Of a stretch of DNA of 64,000 nt, positions 1 to 12,236 are shown in pieces. The stretch lies in contig NC_088298.1 of NCBI RefSeq assembly GCF_032854445.1, forward strand, positions 13,873,504 through 13,937,503. The letters run 5' to 3'. Under the pieces are notes generated by a model, which had not been told where the DNA came from, made no database searches, and saw nothing but the letters and a program-made list of their open reading frames with translations. The first letter of the stretch is position 1, and every line of letters starts with the position of its first letter. Source of the stretch: Liolophura sinensis. Its lineage: Eukaryota > Mollusca > Polyplacophora > Chitonida > Chitonidae. The position numbers and the translations under genes were made by a program.

Positions 1-88
1 AAGGTCTTAGGTGTGACTTGACCCAGGATTGACCCTGAATCTACCTCTACCGAAGCGGACGCTCTACCAACTGTGCTATCGAGGCTGG
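1..88 (-). mobile_element. SINE-B, tRNA-like head, cut by window edge
   Basis: On the minus strand this is the tRNA-derived head of the SINE-B family seen complete at 31079-31448. It holds the B-box region of the acid-proline-like head, with a GGTTCAATCCTGGGTC-type core in diverged form. The body and tail lie outside the window. It abuts an LTR scrap at about 94. Confidence 0.7.
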
Positions 89-93
89 TCTAA

Positions 94-150
94 ACTCATA
101 AACACCGAAGCCTCGAGAACGCTTGACTGCATTACAGTGCAGGCACAGGT
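94..150 (-). mobile_element. LTR fragment of the Gypsy-type element
   Basis: The stretch starting ATAAACACCGAAGCC matches, with scattered changes, the minus strand of the LTR at 32870-33697 (its CGGGGCTTTGGTGTTTAT section) and the inverted LTR near 36030. Only about 55 bp is recognisable, so this is an old fragment. Confidence 0.5.
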
Positions 151-610
151 TAAGGATTTCCACCAAGAAGGCCAGACGTATTTCCATTGAGCTTAACCTG
201 ATGAGGTGAGCCATCGATGTTTGATGCATGAAGTCAAAAGAATTGGGAGCCACAATCAAACCCTGGACCATTTTGATTGGTCTAGATCGAAAACAGGTTA
301 GTTAATTTCAGAAATCATTCAGTTCAGATTGATTTGTGGCATGATTAAAGTTGAAAAACATTTTACTATGTTCTTCTATGGACATAAATCTATAAAAGAA
401 AATATGACAGATATTAATTAAACAGGTGTAGCTTACAATACAAGTGAGAGGTAAGCTACCTCGTGTTTGGTTTTTTCCGGGCTCTATGTGGATAAATTTA
501 GGTTCTATTTACCCATGAATGTGATCGTTAGGATGTAAGTGAACATTTTTCGTGTATGGCATGAAACACATTGAATAAGTTAAAAAAGGAAGAGCATTTT
601 ATCAAAGTCT
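151..610. other. no supported feature
   Basis: AT-rich sequence with no exon, repeat or RNA signal that I can support. Confidence 0.5.
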
Positions 611-844
611 ATTTAATTGGTGTTTTACGCTGTACTCAAGAATATTTCACTTGTACAACGAAGGCCGGTATTATAATGGGAGGAAACACGGACTGTGCCT
701 AGTGGAAACCAACGACCATCCGCAGGTTGTTGGAAGACCTTGCCAGCTTGAGCTGGACCTGAACTCGCAGTGACCGCATTGGTGAGAGGCTTCTGGGTCG
801 TTGAGTTGTGCTGGCGTGCTATCTCCCTCGGCCATGGAGGTTCC
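611..844 (-). mobile_element. SINE-A, diverged, nearly full length
   Basis: Reading the minus strand, the order is a head with GGCTTCTC-type tRNA sequence, a body with the CCTGCGGATGGTCG-like segment in diverged form, and a 3' tail of TATAAGTGAAATATTCTTGA type ending in AAAT-like sequence. It differs from the younger copies at many positions (for example TGTACAACGAAGGCC). No target-site duplication is clear. Confidence 0.75.
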
Positions 845-1059
845 TCAAAAGAGTATATAAAGAGAACACTGCTACCTCTCACCATGCTGACCATATGGCA
901 TAAACGAGTTATACATACATTTTATTTTCATCGGTGCCAGTAAAGTGTCAATTGAGCACCTTCCATTTGACAAAACATTACCATTCAACTAAGCAATGTG
1001 GAACTAAATTTGTTAAAGTAAAAGAAAACTGAAATATGAAGTAAGGTTTATCATAAAGA

Positions 1060-1160
1060 CCAACTGAAAACTATGCATAAAAATACTTTCATTTATTTTT
1101 TTTAATTGACAGTAGTTGAAAGGCATTCAAATGTTGGAAAACTATTGTGGGCTTTATGAG
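1060..1160 (-). repeat. fragment of foldback repeat (copy of 13988-14370)
   Basis: The segment ACTTTCATTTATTTTTTTT followed by GAAAGGCATTCAAAT and GTGGGCTTTATGAGC is the reverse complement of the right arm at about 14270-14360. Only one arm is clear here. Confidence 0.55.
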
Positions 1161-2394
1161 CGAAAGCTAGCGTATAGCATGGGTCCTGCATGCGAAATGA
1201 TCGCTCATTTGTGCGTGATATCTAGGATACTCGTCACTCAACTTCGCCGCGTTCTCGTTTTCGAGTCTTTGTGTCAACTACAGTGAAATTCAAAAGTGTT
1301 CAGTGCAGATATATAGATTATAGAGCCGTTGACAGTTCTTGATTCTTTTTCCATAATGATTCAAACGTTACTGCCATAAAAAAATCGGAAGTTCGGCAGC
1401 CGTTTTGAAAGTAATTTACCGTTAAATTATTTTAACTTTCATGACATGTATAGGCTTTTCTTCTTTCGGTATCAAGAAAACTTGACTTATTGTTTTCCTA
1501 GAGCTTGAAATATCCGATAGCTGACAGTCTTGGTGATTCAGTTTAAAGGAAACGTTTGTAATGTACTTGATACATGACGTATGGGAGCCACGTGACAAGC
1601 CATAATGGTCATCCATGCATATGGCTACGCCACTTGAGGATAAAATTTCTCTGATAGTCGTTCTAAAGCTTAAAATTTCCCATATGTTATATGCTGTGTG
1701 AAAACATTAGCAATCGGTTATCCTTGACACACTGTTCCAAACTAAGCCGATGTGAGGTTTCCAGGTGACGTTTTCCACAATTTTCTTGAAATTTTGAAAG
1801 CATTATTGTAAAGAAGGCAATCATGTTGAATATCCCATTTGGTCCAGGAAGGAAATCTATATGTTTTAAAAGAAAAATTAAGTAAAACGTTCGTTGCTGT
1901 GACTTCGCGGCCATCGATCGACCTTGACAAAGGAAGTCAGGGATTGAAATCTGGCATTGATTTTAAGTCCGGATTTTAAAGTGAATCATTCTTGATTAAG
2001 GGCGTTTAACGACAGTCAAATATTGAAAAAAATTATTTGGACTATTTGAGAAGATCATGTACAGAAGCGACAAAACGAGATGCAATGTAGAGAAGATGTA
2101 TAAGTGTGATGTAAACAGAATCTGCAAAACGGCTTCTTTTCATGGGACACTCAGACTACTTCCTGCGTTGATTTGAAATGCTCTCCGTAATTTAACCATT
2201 CGTACTTATACACACCCGCGTAGGAAGTTTTCTAGATAAGTTTCCTTAATACGGTGCCCCGTACGTGTATACCGTTGCAAGAACATTTAACCCGTTAAAG
2301 GCCTTTCCTTGTCGGATGCCTCTTCACATTGTCTGTAATGGAAAAGTTTAACGTATATACAGGGCATTGCCCTTGTTAGTCTCTGACAAATCGA
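1161..2394. other. no supported feature
   Basis: Short open frames only. None has splice signals together with protein-like composition that I would defend. Confidence 0.4.
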
Positions 2395-3020
2395 TACCAG
2401 GCCTTTTATAATGGTTACCATCAAACGGATTGACGGGCGGTGTAACACGCCTGATAACGTCTTGTATTACTAAAACTAGAGACCACGCACGCGCACCAGT
2501 GTAACATGTCGCCAGTTTGCCTTATAGCTGAGGGTAATGACGTGTCCTGTAATAAATAAGAGTCTAGACAGGCACTATTATGTGAATTGGTGTCTAGAAG
2601 GAATTCAAGGGGAAACAAGCTCTGAAAGATTATATGTATACTGAATGCTCTCCGAGCAAGCTTTTTTGCGTCTGAGATACCAGTTACAGTTGACACCTCA
2701 CCGGGCAAAGTAACCTCCAGTGATGATATAAAAGTTTGTTTTAATGGAACTGTAACTTTTTGGAAGAGTGAAGACCTGTTCCGTCTGTATTTGATGTCAG
2801 TCTGTTGGCTACTAGCCTGTATTACTATAGCAACTAGAGCTCTGGCCCTGGAACGCGATATTAAAGAAGAGCATGGCATGGAATGCATCATGAGACCTAT
2901 CGGACACGCTACCATACACTTCTGGCGTCCTACATGAAACCGGGATGTATACGTCCTACCTAGCTCATTTCTTTCATTTGTGCACCCACGACATCTTTTA
3001 ACAACACGCTGTCTGTGAAA
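2395..3020 (+). repeat. dispersed repeat, copy 1 (partner 5985-6850)
   Basis: Blocks here recur in the same order and orientation at 5985-6850: a TTTTATAATGGTTACCA-like start, the AGAGTCTAGACAGGCACT block, the GTCTAGAA block, and a later TATTACTATAGCAACT / AAAGAAGAG segment. The copies differ by many substitutions and indels, so this looks like an old duplicated repeat. A 209-codon minus-strand open frame lies over this copy (2421-3050), but the partner does not preserve it. Confidence 0.6.
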
Positions 3021-3050
3021 GCGAAGCGCTGATCTCAGGACAGCCTTCAA

Positions 3051-5984
3051 GGCTTCACCTCAAATAATCCAGAAGCTTGTGTTGCCGTCAAATTTAGGAC
3101 TATCATAAAACTGCCACGGTTAGCTAAGTGAGGTAACCTTGGAGACTGATTGTATTGAGCAGTTTTTATTAACGGGTGGGCGTGACTAAGTAATTGTTCT
3201 CCATGGGAAGTAGTGTGATTCGAACACATGAAAGACGACTCTAGTTGAGATCTATTAAAAAGCAATGCAGCAATGCAAACTGGATAGCCTATAGAATGGA
3301 AGGGTTGTAAAACTGTATTGTAATCAATAAAATAATCCTCGAATTGGGGAAAAATATGATTTGACGAATTTGTAAAATAACGTACATTGCTTGTACCGGA
3401 AGTGTTGTGGGCTCAGACATTCTACAGGAAATATGTCGGTACCCTTTAAGAAATAATGCAGTGCTTCCCTTGGCTTCAAAATATTTTTCTTTGATTTCAC
3501 TGAAAAACAGGTACGACTGAAATCAGATCAAATTACAAAAAGTCGATACCTTAGGAGGATTTTATTATGTTATCGCCTTTTCTATGAATTCTCTGTAATT
3601 CACGCCATCAGACGAAATAACGTTGTACAGAAAGTTTCACTGAGCCATTGTGGTTAGTAAGTGGTTTATTTCTTGTACAAATGTTGTAAGAATAATTGCT
3701 ACACACTTAAGAAATAAGTAAGAAATAAATGCGCTGAAATAGGAGATATTGTGTTTTTTTTGCGTTAATTATAAATCGTAAATTATTGGTAGTTGACATC
3801 ATTCAGTTGACATCCAACTTATTGCAGGCATTACACATTTTTACCGCACGCCGTCGAAAATCAGTTTTAAGGCCAATTTCCAAAACGACCTTAACACAAA
3901 CCACCAAAGAACTAAGAAAGTATATAAATTATGAAAATATTACGGAATCATGCATAGAGATGCAGTCAACAGTTTTTAATGATGTTGTATCAGTGGTTAT
4001 ATAAGCAATATGACTATAAAGAACGTTTCAGAAGAACTCCCCAAAGATGACGCAGCACGGAAAATCCGTCAGGTGGCAATGTAAACATTGGCAAAAACAG
4101 ACAGGAATAGAAGAACCGAGAGCTAGACAGAAAGCAGAGAAATATGCTCAGTGACGCATGGAAATTCAACAAACCAATTTTTGCCTTGCTTATCATCACG
4201 GAGAATACCCGAAAACTCAAGAAACTTCTCGGCGAAAACAAGGACATACATCTTCTCTACGTCGTCCAGAGATGCTCTGGGAAAGAAAATGTTCAACGCA
4301 ACTAAATATGACAAAAGACAAAAAGACAGCTACTAGCTGTTGGAAGAAGTATTCGATCATGTAAGAGCGATTGAAAATGAACAGATGTCCGTTCTCGTTT
4401 GAGTGTCACAAACACTGCACTTCAAAATATCGTCCTCAAAATATATTTCAGCAGTCTACAAGTAATGGGCACACGAGTGATACACCAGAGATAGGTCACC
4501 TTCCCAAATCCGTGGCAGACCAAGTAACGTTGAGCAGAGATCCCCTTCCAGAACCCGGCGCGTTCTGTGGAAATGCATTAAATTCCCACCCTGGGGAAGT
4601 TCTTTCCACACCCTTCTTATTCCCCTCAAAAGTATCCCTCTTTCTCTTAGAATCTAGCTAACAGACAAATGCCATCGAGTGATGCTCCCGTGTTGATAGG
4701 CTATATTTGCTCTCGTGCGCCCCTTGAGGACTTCCCTCCGGTAGGTAACGAACCGTATGCACAGCGTACCTACCTGGATGGGGAACTGTGGGAGTCGTCT
4801 AGACTACCAGAACATCGACAACGATCCGATACGTATCGTATGAGTCAACACATCTTTGCACTTGTCGTGTTGGTTAACTGCAACATAACATCTAATCATG
4901 CCTGGATATACAAGAGTCAAAAAAGCCACAACTCCTACTCCGCTTTAAGTAGCCCATATGATGAAAATGGACATTAGCAGACGACATTGCGACTACTAGG
5001 TTCTTCCTTTGGAGAAAAGATCAGCAATTTCGGAACAATTCCTTGAGCGTTCCTTGCAGGTTTCGACAAGAGCAAGCGATCTGCACTGTAGAGCAAATGA
5101 TCATCCAGTTCGGTGTGAACGAATCTCATCGAAATCTGCTCCATTTCTTGTGGTTAAACATATAAATCCAAAAGATGAACCTTTTGAATACTGGATGAAA
5201 GTCCATTTGTTTGGGGCCCCATCGTCCCCGACATGCACAAGCTTTGGTTTTATGAGATTTGAAGCAGCACATTTTATTTTAAAAAAATTTTTTCTTCGTG
5301 GGCCAAGCAGTAGACTTAATCAGAAAGGCAATGTGGCGCGCGAAAGGTGGCTTGAGGCTTCATAAATTTTCCATTCCAATCGCCGTAAAGCATTATTGTC
5401 GATCAGTTCGATGGACTTATTCGCCGGGTTTTCTCGCTCCAGTCATGCGAGGATCCTCCAACACTTGTGTAAAGACAAAACAGTTTGGGACACATACACA
5501 CACCTGGTGACCTCAAAGTCCAAGTGTGTAGGAGATATGCGCGCAGTTCCCAATATCATGATATATCACTACTTGACCAATCACGACACCGACTCGACGG
5601 CGAGACATTCAGAACCCTGTTATGTGAAGTGACTCTAATCCTGAGCAGCAGACCTCTTACCACCGACTATCTCGATACTAATCACCGGAGTCGTAGCCAC
5701 CTGATCATCTTCTTACAATGTAGTCTATTTCCTTTTATCACCTTCAAAAACGTTCTTACGCGAGAACATCTATTATCGTCAGAATTGATTCTGAGTTCAA
5801 CATCTTGCCAATGAATTCTGTCATGGGTGGAAACAATAGTACCTGAAAACTATCCAGCTTTATTAGTAGTCTACGAAAATACGTCGTGATCTCCAAATTG
5901 GAGACATTGTAATCATATAAGGATGACATCTTACCCAGGAACAAGTGGGGATTCACTCGCGTCACAGAGACCTATTCCGGTGAT
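3051..5984. other. no supported feature; cluster of short plus-strand open frames
   Basis: From about 4150 to 5815 the plus strand carries a run of overlapping open frames of 60-118 codons with slightly higher GC than the flanks. I recognise no domain in them and they lack a consistent exon structure. A single-copy intronic or intergenic stretch is the safest reading. Confidence 0.35.
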
Positions 5985-6850
5985 GGTCTTTTATGATAGT
6001 TACCACCACGGGGTTTGATGGTGGGTGTTGTTTTACTTAAACTAAACATAATACAATGCGCGCTATTGCAAAATGTCACTAGGTTATCTTACAGCCGAAT
6101 GTAATGACGTGTACAATAATAAATCAGAGTCTAGACAGGCACTGTTATGTGAAATGGCGTCTAGAAAGAAACTAAGCGGAAAAGAGTCTGCGCTTTTGCT
6201 GTCTGTATAAATGTGAAGTGTCGATATACAACAAAACCGTTTCAATGAATAAATGAATGAATATTTTCCCTCCCGCTAAGAAAGAAGAGGAAAAAACAAG
6301 AATATATGTATATTAAGACCTTTAATAAATCGAGTGAACCCAAAAAATCAACACAATTAAGTGTATATAAAGACATACACACGACATTTCTTATTTGGAA
6401 GGATTGCATTAGTCTGTGAGCCGTATGCAGTCAAACTAGATGAGGGTCTGACGCCAGCTTTTGACGCGCCTTAACGCTATATTCAGAACCAGTGAGCACT
6501 TCGGATTTTCGGTCGACACCAAAGACATAGCAGTAAATTGTTTTAACAGAATAGTAAAGTTTTATAAAAAGGATGCCTCACGAAAACGCTTTTCTGGTCT
6601 ATATTAGAAGTCAGCCTATACTTTTACTGGTGGCCAACTTCTTGTCTATACTACTATGGCAACTGGATTACTGATCCTGGGTGGCGATAATAAAGAAGAG
6701 TAGGTCCTATGGCTTACATATATATAATCGGATCAGTCAGCCACGCCGGCGTTTTTACATGAAATCAGGCAGTATATACGTATTTTCCAGTCCATTGCTG
6801 TAAACCCGCGATGTTTTGTGAGAACAGACTGTCAATACGAAGGCGTAATT
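5985..6850 (+). repeat. dispersed repeat, copy 2 (partner 2395-3020)
   Basis: Homologous to 2395-3020 in the same orientation. The clearest shared blocks are around 6130 (AGTCTAGACAGGCACTGTTA) and 6640-6700 (ACTACTATGGCAACT, then AATAAAGAAGAG). It is longer than copy 1 because of inserted segments near 6230-6560. Confidence 0.6.
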
Positions 6851-7888
6851 CTGTCCACTAGACATAATGGCACCGTGCGTAGCATAGGCGCCTGCGCTAG
6901 GCTTAGCCACGGTAGCTGGGATGATGGGAATAACAACGGAAAACAGAAAAATATTGCGCGTGATTTAGCTGTGAAAAAACATTAAAACGCCTTTTAAGTA
7001 GAGTGGTTCGAGCATATGAGAGAGAAATTGTCGCAATGGTAGTTACATTCAACTTACCATAGAAACGCTTTGTGGAATCGATCTCCGGAAGTCTATCACT
7101 AAGGCTTGAGAATTATGCGATATATTCTTTGGCTTTGAAATTTGGAATTAACTATAAAATATCTCGCTTTGAGTACAGTTAGAGTGTTCGACTGAAGCGA
7201 GATAAACCTAACACGTTTCTTACTGAGATTTCTCTAGGAAAGTGTTAGACCATGAAATTGTGAAGATACATTTCTTTATCACCGTATGGTTACGTAAAGT
7301 AACGTTCAAAATGAAAAAAAGAGCATCGAAAACTACATAATTACTAGAATAGTTTTGATAGAATAAAATGGAGTTAAATGTCAAATGACTTAACTTTTAC
7401 CAGTGTAATATTTATTTATGCACAAGAAAGAACCACAACTATGAAGCTTTCCTTGGAAATTATTGGTTCAAACAGCCCACCGCAGAATCCAAACTACAAT
7501 GTAGAGAGATGTTTTAAAGGACAATTGACAACACCTGTACGACAGGTATACGATGACTCTATCGACTTTGTTTTATAACCCACTGTATGAAATGAACTGT
7601 CTTCGGGCCTTGTCCTTGACTTCTTTATTACTCTATCGGCTTAGGCTTCACTTTATTTGCTGTTTGGAATTTATATATTGAACAGAGACTGACCTTCTTG
7701 ACGAAATATTTTCGTAACACGTGGTAGATGTAACAGCCACACTTTTATTGTTTGGGGAAAGGAATCTAAATCTTAGAACAAATGCTGAAATTTCCAATTT
7801 ATGTTGTCCATATATGAAGGAGTCTAAACACTTTATCAGACAAAACACATTTAGCGTTAGGAGATAGGAATCTTTAGATTAGACTTAG
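6851..7888. other. no supported feature
   Basis: AT-rich sequence. The 66-codon open frame at 7378-7578 has no recognisable domain or splice context. Confidence 0.4.
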
Positions 7889-8053
7889 GCTCTCGCTGGC
7901 TCAGTGATCTAAGGTGTTGATCGTCTGTTGGGTGTCTCATGCTCTCATCCAGCTTCCTGTGATTCCGCTGTCTTGACGTAAGTTCGTTTGATACCTGCTG
8001 AAATGCTCTGATTTCCCCCGGGATCTGCGCCGTTTCCACAAGCATATAATTTT
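7889..8053 (+). mobile_element. diverged SINE-A-like element
   Basis: It starts with a tRNA-like A box (TGGCTCAGTGAT) as in SINE-A heads, and later carries TTTCCCCCGGGATCTGCGCC, matching the SINE-A body. The conserved 3' tail is missing or unrecognisable, so this is an old truncated copy. Confidence 0.5.
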
Positions 8054-8275
8054 ACGTAGGGACAATAGATAATTCGTGTATTTTACTATGGGCAACCCAG
8101 AGCTTTTCTGCGGTTTCCACCTCAACGCATGTATATTACATTATGGACACCTCAGTACACTGCCCAGAAGCATGCACAGGTCAAGCCTGCCCATAGTATC
8201 GCACATATTACATTATAGCCAGAAGTACTCGGCAAAGGTTAGCAATAATGTAGTCATTTTACATTATGGGTAGCA
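8054..8275 (+). repeat. short motif cluster (ACATTATGG)
   Basis: The motif TTTACTATGG / TTACATTATGG / TACATTATAG / TTACATTATGG recurs at irregular 40-70 bp spacing. This is a weak degenerate repeat with no further interpretation. Confidence 0.35.
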
Positions 8276-8995
8276 CTGGTTATAAACGGGTTTCATACAG
8301 AAGCGTGAGCGACACTGCATGTGTCGCCTGTTGTTCTTCTAAAACCATATCAACAATGCATCAAGCAATAATTGGGAAAATGAGCTACCTCCACTAAGAT
8401 ACCAGCGTAAACTATACCAATCAGATCAGCGGACGATGATGTACACTGTAAATCCATGTGTCATTTTCTACATCAGAATGATTAACTCGGCCTGGATACG
8501 GTCACATTGATCCTGGGCTATATCTGTATAATGTCTGGATAGCTGTAGACATGATTTCCCGGCGGACATATCGAATCATTATCGAACATTCCGGTAGAAA
8601 ATTGTGCTCCTTAATAGATCTCAGATTTCAGGTATGAAAAGAGCACCTATCGCGTGTCAGATTAGACTGAACCAAGAGCAACGCGGACAGAGGTATATGT
8701 AGCAGATGGTGACACGTAACTCATGAAACCCTTAGCAGTTTACCTCCGTTAAGAATTTAAACTGATAGTTCACATAAATTCTTAGATAGAACCAACTCAG
8801 ACGGCACCTAGCATCATGGCTTCAGCGGAAAGAGCAGTAATTGTAATGGGAATGATAGTGGCACGTAGGTTGACATCCAAGGACATCTGAAAAAGGTCAC
8901 GTCTTTGTGACCCGAAGGAATACATTAAGTTCTTCATTGACTGATTGAATATGATTGACTGGTAATTAACACTGTACTGGCCTTTACCAAAACAA
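8276..8995. other. no supported feature
   Basis: No exon, RNA or repeat recognised. Confidence 0.4.
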
Positions 8996-9260
8996 GGTGA
9001 AGATCTTGGTGTTGGGTATAGATGAGGTGTACTGTAACTCAAGTACCCCTCAGCCATACCTAAGGAGCTTTGAATGGTTATTGAATACAAGATAATGAAC
9101 CTTAAATATACCTCAGCAACTTTGGAAAAAAACAACATTAGGAAGACATATCCCAGGTACACTAATAGAAACATTGAACGATGTACCTCAGGTACACCTT
9201 AGACTCTTTGAGACTTAAGTTACGATTTACCTCAGATATATCTCAGTGCATTTGAAAGTT
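8996..9260 (+). repeat. degenerate repeat with TACCTCAG motif
   Basis: Related phrases (AGTACCCCTCAGCCATACC, ATATACCTCAGCAACTTTG, ATGTACCTCAGGTACACC, ATTTACCTCAGATATATC) recur about every 50-75 bp. It looks like an old eroded tandem repeat. The minus-strand 125-codon frame over it (8797-9174) is probably fortuitous. Confidence 0.4.
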
Positions 9261-9423
9261 TTAAAATAAAGTAATAGATTTAGACATTTTACTTCAAACA
9301 AAATGGAGGCTACAAAATTACAACCGTTCTTGTGCAAAAATTGAAACTACATGAAATAAATATAAACCTTTCTTTCATCCATTTGCCATTCACTGACCAT
9401 TCACAGAGCACCGATATATTTGC

Positions 9424-9527
9424 CCCTAATTACAATGTAGGCTATAACATACACAGAGGGGAAAATGGAGGTCAGATACTGACAAATAAAAAAAATAATA
9501 CAATGTTTAAAGACGGTGTTCGTAACC
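9424..9527 (-). mobile_element. LTR 5'-end fragment of the Gypsy-type element
   Basis: On the minus strand this begins GTTACGAACACCGTCTTTAA and continues through an ATTGTATTATT tract, CCCCTCTGTGTATGTTATAG and a GGGGC block, matching the first 150 bp of the LTR at 32870. The internal region is absent, so it is a solo LTR remnant or a truncated insertion. Confidence 0.65.
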
Positions 9528-10220
9528 GTTTGCATATTCAGGAATAGAAGATCATGTCAGCTTTCGGTCACTGATTTGCGATCTGCAGCAGGAGATTTAT
9601 ATGCACATCTGCTGTACATGAACATAACTTGAGCTGACAAATCGTGATGTCGCTCTCTTAAACGTGCAATGATTGCACATCGAACACATGTAAATAATGC
9701 TGCCGTTTTGGAATTCCGTCAGCCCTTTTATGGTTTTTACAGGAGTGCTATCGGTAATCATGATAGTGTACTCTTCGTCATACCTTAAGCATGGCATACC
9801 CGGGAGATGATGACGACTGAATAGACCAAACTCAACTCAGCTCAACTGTGTATGTGGAATAACCACGCGCCGATCAAAGTTAAAATTGTACGGTCATCAT
9901 CGACTGGGACTAAGTCCGTACAACCAGTTGAGTTGAGTTGCATCTTAAGCTCGTTTAAGCCGAGTTTTACAGGAGCAATACAACTTGCACAACAGTGTCC
10001 CCTTCGTTCTGGGTTGATATTTGGCGTCAACTGGCAGCCAACAGTTAACATAAAATCAGACATGCTCTTCCCCACTATCGAATGATTTACGTATCAACTA
10101 ATCCGCTGGTAAGCAATATCCTTGACAGATAAAAAGAGCTTTTCTTCACAGTTTATTTTGTCTAATGCTCACAATCAGTGTGTTACTGTACACCACGGAT
10201 TTCATTTTGAAGTCAATAAA
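9528..10220. other. no gene; small inverted repeat
   Basis: An imperfect hairpin could form between ACTCAACTCAGCTCAACTG near 9826 and CAGTTGAGTTGAGTTGCA near 9925, with a loop of about 80 bp. Nothing else is supported. Confidence 0.35.
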
Positions 10221-10365
10221 TTTCCCTTATGAATTCCCTTGAGCTTACAGATGTTTCCCCTATGAACTCCCTTGAGCTTACAGGTGTTTACCCTATGAAT
10301 TCCCTTGAGCTTACAGGTGTTTCCCCTATGAATTCCCTTGAGCTTACAGGTGTTTCCCCAACGAT
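10221..10365 (+). repeat. 33-bp minisatellite, about 4 copies
   Basis: TATGAA starts occur at 10228, 10261, 10294 and 10327, exactly 33 bp apart. The unit reads TATGAATTCCCTTGAGCTTA then CAGGTGTTTCCCC. The copies differ at only a few positions, so the array is young. Confidence 0.9.
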
Positions 10366-10384
10366 GTGCAACTTGACATACGCG

Positions 10385-10757
10385 GTTAGGTTATAACAAT
10401 ACACACAAAAACACTTCCGTTGTATGAAGACAAACTTGTAGTGTTTCCAACAAAAGTCTTGTGTCATATTTGAACAACTCTATCCTGAACTGAATTAACA
10501 CAAGGTCTTGCGTTGAAAGAATTGGGGTGTTGGATGTTATACACAGTTGGTGTTGTACCAACACAAGTTAGGTTGATATGAATAAATGACCTCATTTTGT
10601 GTTGTTTTTTTTTTTTTGCAACACGAACATATGTATTTCACATTTATTTAACACATGTTTCTGTTGGAGTGACACTTTGCTGTGTTGAATGAGATAACAA
10701 CACAAGTTGTTGTGTTAGATTTTATCACAAGTGTTTTTTTGTGTGTATAACATCGAA
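10385..10757. mobile_element. MITE-like element with TGTGTT-rich inverted ends
   Basis: The left end (AATACACACAAAAACACTT) and the right end (AAGTGTTTTTTTGTGTGTAT) are inverted copies. The interior is full of AACACAA/TTGTGTT words on both strands, so the unit can fold back. It has no coding capacity. A target duplication is not clear. Confidence 0.5.
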
Positions 10758-11451
10758 ACAAACTGCTTGGTTTAAACAGTTGATCTTTCTCCTGACTTAA
10801 AAACGCTGGTGAACTAGCGAAAAGCTGGATTCGAGCGACTGACATCATTGTTCAAGGGCTGATTGGCTGCTATTACGACCACACCATTTATTTATGAGCC
10901 AACAAGCGTTGTTCGTTTTAACGTTATGCACTCGAACCTATTCATTTTACAATTGGTGGCTTTTTGCACAAAATCCTATTCGGAAAGAAGCCAAACTTCT
11001 GCAGAACTTTTTCAACATTCGATTTTACCTATGCAATTCACGATTTTTACTTAAGCGATTTAACTTATAAATATGTATCTGTCATGACAAACATAACAAT
11101 AATCCACGATATTTAGCATTTTTGACAATTAAACAGAATAGCAAAGTGCATAAATTATTCCGATTCCGATCCTCCCGACTTTGTGCAGTGTATTTTGTTG
11201 GCTGTCCTTAGTGGTGTAAATTGAGCAGAATTTTAATTTCCTTTGAGTTAGCTGCATCTTATAGCTGAATTGTCCTTCGTGACAGGTGTAATATATGAGA
11301 TTAGTCTGCACAAATGGGGAGACCCCGAATCAGTTCGCCGATGTGTGCTCTTGAATTGTTGTGAAATATATATTTCGCTGATGTACGCCTGCATAGTCCA
11401 CTGTTAACTGAGGCTCGCTTCCTCAGATTACTAAGGCGTTGGCAGTGATAT
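10758..11451. other. no supported feature
   Basis: AT-rich and single-copy looking. No exon or repeat assigned. Confidence 0.4.
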
Positions 11452-11586
11452 ATTTTTATATTTATTTATTTGCTGGATGTTTTACAACGTACTCAAGAAT
11501 ATTTCACCCATATGACTGCGAGAGAAAATCGGGCAGAGCCCCAAGGAAACCCATGACCATCCGCAGGTGGTTGGCAGACCGGAGAG
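11452..11586 (-). mobile_element. SINE-A, 3' half
   Basis: A minus-oriented tail and body (TTTATTTATTTGC tail, then GTACTCAAGAATATTTCAC, AAACCCATGACCATCCGCAG). The head is replaced at about 11587 by a different SINE in the opposite orientation. Confidence 0.75.
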
Positions 11587-11798
11587 CTAGACGAAGCGAG
11601 AGGACACTGGCTCCAGGCAACAAGGTCGCGTATTCGAATCCAGCACTCGCCGTTGTGGCCGCGGCTTTTTTGTCTTCACTGGTGTGCGGTTTACTCTGTC
11701 CACTCATTTGGCCTTCACCCACATATCTGATCCCAGTGATAAACATGGAAAATTCTTGAATGCGGCGGCAAACACCAATCAATCAATCAATCAATCAG
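11587..11798 (+). mobile_element. SINE-C with (AATC)n end
   Basis: A different head carries a good pol III B box (ATTCGAATC at 11632-11640). The 3' tail contains AAAATTCTTGAATGCGGCGG and then AAACACCAATC, and ends in a run of AATC. The tail is clearly related to those of SINE-A and SINE-B although head and body are not. It is placed head-on against SINE-A. Confidence 0.7.
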
Positions 11799-11859
11799 TG
11801 GATCTAATTTCCACACAAATAAGATAAGAAATATATGGAAACCGGATGTGGTCACTCGC

Positions 11860-12055
11860 GTTTTCTTACTTTCGACCTTGTAAGTAAAAGGCCGAAAACA
11901 CGAAAATACCAAATCCCGGAAGTGCGAATCAAAAGCCCGAAAACACGAGGCGAAAACACGAAAGTACGAGGCTAACGCAACTTCGCACTTTCGGGTTTTC
12001 TCCTCGGGTTTTGGGTTTTTTTCCTCTCATTTTCGGGTTTTCGACCTTTTCAAAA
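11860..12055. repeat. CGAAAACACGA-type palindromic repeat
   Basis: The left half is rich in CCCGAAAACACGA/CGAAAGTACGAGG and the right half in CGCACTTTCGGGTTTTC and related complements, around a centre near 11970. It can form a long imperfect hairpin. Related words recur at 19362-19440. Confidence 0.6.
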
Positions 12056-12236
12056 GAACTGTTCTTGCATGGTCATTCTGTGATTATTTATTATACATCG
12101 AAATTCATTATGTGACTAAAGGTAGGCTTCCAGTGTGATTGAGTCTGCATCAACGTCTCTCCTTCCTGAGGTTGAACTGAACTTTGTAGTACCTACAATT
12201 GATGTCGTTGTTGTTTCAAGCTCTAATGGACTTATA

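Noticed and set aside
2421-3050. 209-codon minus-strand open frame as a gene
   Set aside because: It overlaps a dispersed repeat whose second copy does not keep the frame, and no domain or splice signal supports it.
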